Part shown: piece after piece, positions 60,074-64,000 of the stretch | Numbering within the stretch: position 1 is the first letter of the stretch | Layout of the letters: every line of letters begins with the position of its first letter | From: Dichotomocladium elegans | Taxonomy: Eukaryota; Mucoromycota; Mucoromycetes; Mucorales; Lichtheimiaceae | Direction of reading: 5' to 3' | Length of the DNA: 64,000 bases | Assembly: GCA_025716815.1 (NCBI GenBank) | Contig: JAIXMN010000020.1 | Location: 310,001-374,000, forward strand | Notes under the pieces: model-generated | The model's input: only the letters and a program-made list of their open reading frames with translations | Databases searched by the model: none | Told to the model about the DNA's origin: nothing | Position numbers and translations under genes: made by a program

Positions 60074-60555
60074 CAACAGCTGAACAACGAATAGACCTGA
60101 AACCTCCCCTACCTCCAAGAATCGGTGCCATCGCTGCTAGTGGATAAAGTTCAAACTAATACCACCTAGATAACTATATACAAACATTTCCCCAATATCG
60201 ATATCGTATACCCCATCCAATTCAGAATCGTATTTAGCCAAGAAAAGTGACGAATTAAAAGTAGCATACGTAGACGAGGTTGAAATTACGTCCAGCAATG
60301 CACACCTTGGCATCCGTTTGTTTCGACACAGAATATCGGCATCGGTCCACCTTGGAAAGGTAATGCTAAATTCAATATCTCGTAACTGTCAAAGTGGGTT
60401 AGCCTTGTTATTAGCACCGAAGAGTTATCTAGTATATTTATCATTCCGTTTATCGTCATTATTCTTCAGTACTGTAGTTGAGTTATTGTATATGACAAAT
60501 GGTTAACTATTTCAAATGGACTATTTCCATGCTCAATAAGCGTTGTGGCAAACAG
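60074..60555. repeat. Non-coding part of the duplicated block, copy 2
   Basis: Near-identical to 48825-49304. No gene is seen. Confidence 0.6.
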
Positions 60556-61213
60556 TGTTAGAATGCTTCTCGGACGGTGTGGGGGGAATCAAGTATTGCG
60601 ACTTGCGAAAGTATGCACGACACATGTATTCCAAACGCAGTTGGATATTGGGATAAACACGCAAGACCAACAATCGTGCATGTGTATGCTGTATAAATGG
60701 CAGGCGTCGTTACTGTGTCTGCTTATTCTGCTCTTTTTCTGCTAGTTCTATAGGTATACTTTCCTCAATTACCAGCGGCAGCTCGACGTATTTATAGAGC
60801 GTAACTCCTGGAAATAATGATTGTAAAGAAGATGTAGCAAAACTGACATTGTTATTGTTTCCCTCGTCCTCGTCCTCGTCCTCGTAACATCCGCTATTCT
60901 CCTTGACCTTGGTCAGAAAATGGGGTTGCTGACCAAGAAAGATGGCATCAGTCCAGTCGGGATCAGAGATTTCTTTGCGATGAGCATAGACGACAGCCTC
61001 AAACTGATTCCATACACTCACGCCCGCCGCCTCGGCGATATTTAGTGCTTCAAGGCTGTGTAGAAGTGCTGGATCATGAGTTCAATGCATATATCTTGCC
61101 TGTCCGATCAAGGAGGGCAACAAGAACGTGAGACGCAATGGACTGACCGCGGATATTGACGCTAGGACGGCGAAAGGGACAAAGCTCTCGTCATCTGTGA
61201 GGAGCAAGGACAT
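60556..61213 (-). pseudogene. Broken copy 2 of the 340-residue gene
   Basis: Homologous to the same part of the 340-residue gene as 49305-49967 and carries the same early single-base deletion and the same 3' truncation. It has one extra acidic codon pair in the Glu/Asp run. The shared lesions show it was copied after inactivation. Confidence 0.85.
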
Positions 61214-61399
61214 GACGTGCACAAAATAGACTGCTATGAACGTTTAGGAAAAGCAAAGAGGGGAAGAAGGGGAGCAGGGTAAAAACAAAGTGTGAGGATG
61301 TATCACCTATGCGTTTGCTGGTAGAGGCCTTTTTCTTTGCGTCGGATCATTTTGCGCAAATAGACTACTCTTCTCTCTCTCCTCCTCCCGAGGTAATCG

Positions 61400-63766
61400 G
61401 ACAGTGATTAACCAGACCAGGCTAGATTTCTGGAGAACATTCAAATCAACAGACGTTTTCTTTTCACCGCATAGACACACAATCGTCTAGACCTTGACAA
61501 CAGCTCACAGTGCCCTTCTGTACTATGGGAGAGACAAGGGATCTTTGGAAAAAGGACCAGAGAGAAACACACACCCTTTGGATCTCAGCCCTAATTGGTG
61601 ACATAGTAAGTGTTGTGTGCCTATGAAAACACCGAAACACTCTCCAATCCCCGGCATCATTTAACTAATCTATTCCAATGACAATCATCACGACATATCA
61701 ATAGGGATAGCCTGATATGTCGAGAGATATTCACAGACTTATCAAGATGACATTTACAGCGTCCAGTATCCATTATTTATTGACGACCACTCCATATGCG
61801 CGTACCGTTGTAGTCCATCTTTTCTACCTCCAGTCTTCATTGACGATGAGACATACTCCTATACACTCTCCAGTATCAGATCCGTGTATCACATCTATCC
61901 ATTGTAATATATCTTTTTCCAGCGAACCGACGAATTCTTGCGAACCAACTCAAAAGCTCTGCATTCGCCTTGGGCTAACTTCTATAGTACGACAAACCAA
62001 ATTTCATTAATCCTCCGGAAAAGATAGGATAAAATAGGATACTCTCATTTCACGAGATTCAATCAGTTCAGCTATCGTATATATTCGGCTGGCAGGTAGG
62101 ATACGAATGGAACCAGTGGTATGAACTACTTAGACTGGTGTTTCCGTCCATAGGAGGGTTAAAGTAAATGGCGGACCTGCATAAAGCCGAAATGAAGGGA
62201 CCTTCCACTGTGTCTGAACATGCCGATTAGTTTGAGGGAGTCTCCTGAGGATCCTTGCGAAAACCATCGGTTGAGGTCTAATATCCACTCTCTTAAAATC
62301 TGCCCTTGTCGTCTGGCTTAGTATGACGACCGCCTTTATTCTGTTGAACAGAGACAGCCCTCGCTTTCTCACCATTCGCCACTAGAGTAACGGTGCCATC
62401 CACAGTGCACTGTGCAACTGAACAGTTACTGATACATAGGCTACCTTTCTGTGGTTTACTTTTAATAGTTATCAGCGATATATTGTTCCTCTTTTGTATC
62501 CAGTTCAAGTCCATTGATGCGAGTCATCAAAAGTGTAGTTCCATCTACATGACTTGAGCAGGCCTTAACTTGTAAAATGTCTTCCATCTGTGTAAAATCA
62601 AGCGTTGGGAATAATGAAAAGAGCCGGCAAGAGATTATGTGAGACTCATTAAAGGATTGATTGTTTATTAAGATGCAGCAGGGCAGTGTATAAAATCATT
62701 GATATGTTAATTGCTCGGGTACTGTCGTTGCACCGGCGGATGTTGAAATCTGTTCCCTGAATCTTGAGCCTAGACCATACAGCGCAATCACCACCGCCGT
62801 ACAACGATAAATCTTACCCCATAGTATCCAAAATATGTGAATATGTGAGTGTGTAAGTGTCGATGTCATAATCTTTCTACATAGCGATGTCTGCAAAGCA
62901 ATCAATTTCAACATGAATATTTTTCCACTGGTGTGCGGATCTTTTACATATTACTATACCATTGATCGAAGTGGAGGTATGACACAGTGACATGTCGAAG
63001 ACGCGTACAAAGGATATTCTGAAGTATGGTTAGACAACAGCTCCCAAGGTCTACGTCTTTACGTTTTCCAAAGCATTCTTTTTCTTTTAAGAAAAAAAAT
63101 CAAAATAAGCAGACAGAATGAGACCCCCATATTGCTCTTAATAAGCAGTAGACGTTTCTTCTTGAGAGGCAGCAAAGTGTTCTCTGAACATCTTCACTAC
63201 AAGTGGGACAGGCGTACCCACGCATGTTTGTGGCCGTTGGATATCTGTGTGGCGGTGGGTTTGAGGGACAATCGTAGTCCGGGATACTATTGACGATCAG
63301 GTATCGTTGGGTAGCTAGGGTAAAACCGACACAATGTCGCTACCTGAAAAAAAATTAATGGATTCGAACAAGATTACATCGCAACCCTAATTTCATGGGG
63401 TGATATCTGTCAGACATATGCCTATGGCTACTCTGCATATAACAAGGAAAAATAAAACAGTATGTGTCAAGTGAAAAAATCAGTCAAATTTACTGACAAT
63501 CAGGAAGTCTATACAGTCTGTGCGATCTTTCCCGAACCCATGTATTGCAAATTGCTATTTGAAATATTAAGCAAGTTGTACAAAATACTGTACGGTGTCC
63601 ACATACGATTTACGAGAAATTGTCTTGTACACAGAGATGAAATCTCTCGTTGTAAACCTTGTCAGACATAGAAACAATTCGTTGTGTCCAGCTATCAAAT
63701 AAAAGAAATTATGTCGACCCATATGCTTTCTTTTCAAATTCATGCAGTAGATTAGAACGCTAAATA
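61400..63766. repeat. Divergent module U, copy 4
   Basis: Upstream of A4 and parallel to 50.2-52.1 kb. The minus strand retains CSSHVDGTTLLMTRING, LDTKEEQYIADNY followed by a stop, CTVDGTVTLVANGEKAR, and near 63290-63200 DYDCPSN then GYACPTCSE. It is not an intact gene. Confidence 0.6.
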
Positions 63767-64000
63767 ATGTGCGGATGTGGACTTTTTAACTTCTTTTGCA
63801 AGAAACATTCACACCACTCTCGAAATATGGAAACGCACCAAGACCCAATTGATGAACACGCAACTCCTGAAAATCAAAGCATCCCGACGCCTGGATACCG
63901 CATCGAAGGGGGGAGGCGTTATTATGACCGAGAAAACATAGCGTATATTTTGCCTGAAGATGATGAAGGTTCGAAAAGAAAGAAAGAAAGCAAGAGAGAG
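63767..64000 (+). CDS. SAM-dependent methyltransferase, type A, copy 4 (5' part, cut by window end)
   Basis: Exon 1 is complete and open: MCGCGLFNFFCKKHSHHSRN, then METHQDPIDEHATPENQSIP and YRIEGGRRYYDRENIAYILP. After the GATGATGAAG exon end, the donor present in copies 1-3 (GTAATA) is replaced by GTTCGA followed by a GAAA-rich run. Whether it still splices cannot be seen here because the window ends. Closest to copy 2 in the N-terminal region (METHQ..., ATPENQ). Confidence 0.7.
   Translation, partial: MCGCGLFNFFCKKHSHHSRNMETHQDPIDEHATPENQSIPTPGYRIEGGRRYYDRENIAYILPEDDEGSKRKKESKRE

Noticed and set aside
1..64000. tRNA or rRNA genes
   Set aside because: A visual search for T-arm-like GTTCGA-TC motifs gave only hits without a matching acceptor stem; a covariance-model scan would settle it.

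Overview
The window reads as nuclear DNA of a filamentous fungus, most likely an early-diverging one (Mucoromycota, probably Mucorales). Genes are eukaryotic, monocistronic and rich in short introns. Recognisable products include conventional kinesin with the fungal IAKPLRGG tail, Sla2/End4, Utp7, a DIC1-type carrier and eL32. The relic transposons and LaeA-like methyltransferases are of a kind I associate with Mucorales. I see no prokaryotic gene order, no CRISPR array and no tRNA I could defend.

Layout. 1-6.3 kb is transposon-rich: a broken Helitron helicase, an orphan zinc-ribbon ORF, a ~0.8 kb GTCCACA minisatellite and a MULE-like relic. 6.7-10.6 kb is a kinesin-4 gene. 11.1-13.2 kb holds a possible Fanzor-like relic and a Tc1/mariner relic. 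14.4-31.8 kb is a housekeeping block: FHA-RING ligase, eL32, CDF transporter, Sla2, GatC-like protein, mitochondrial carrier, Utp7, DUF726 protein, a hypothetical protein and a HIT protein. 32.1-35.3 kb is LINE and Tc1/mariner debris. 35.3-42.7 kb carries a LEA-2 membrane protein, the kinesin-1 heavy chain and an unrecognised 340-residue protein. 42.7-64 kb is a young segmental array in which an ~11.25-11.65 kb block recurs. It holds seven-exon SAM-dependent methyltransferase genes of two subfamilies: type A (three intact copies plus one cut by the window end) and type B (one intact, one decayed). It also holds two identically broken copies of the 340-residue gene and four decayed copies of a divergent minus-strand module.

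How the genes relate. There are no operons. Close pairs include CDF/Sla2 (divergent, ~320 bp apart), LEA-2/kinesin-1 (divergent, ~1.06 kb), FHA-RING/eL32 and carrier/Utp7 (convergent). Exon models were built by hand from splice sites and reading phase. Each spliced gene listed closes in phase from start to stop, but the first exons of the FHA-RING and GatC-like genes and one CDF acceptor remain uncertain.

The strongest leads are the 10/11-bp phased minisatellite beside an orphan zinc-ribbon gene, the methyltransferase array whose neighbours decay while the methyltransferases stay intact, a CAG-encoded glutamine run inside a kinesin motor domain, and GC-AG introns.
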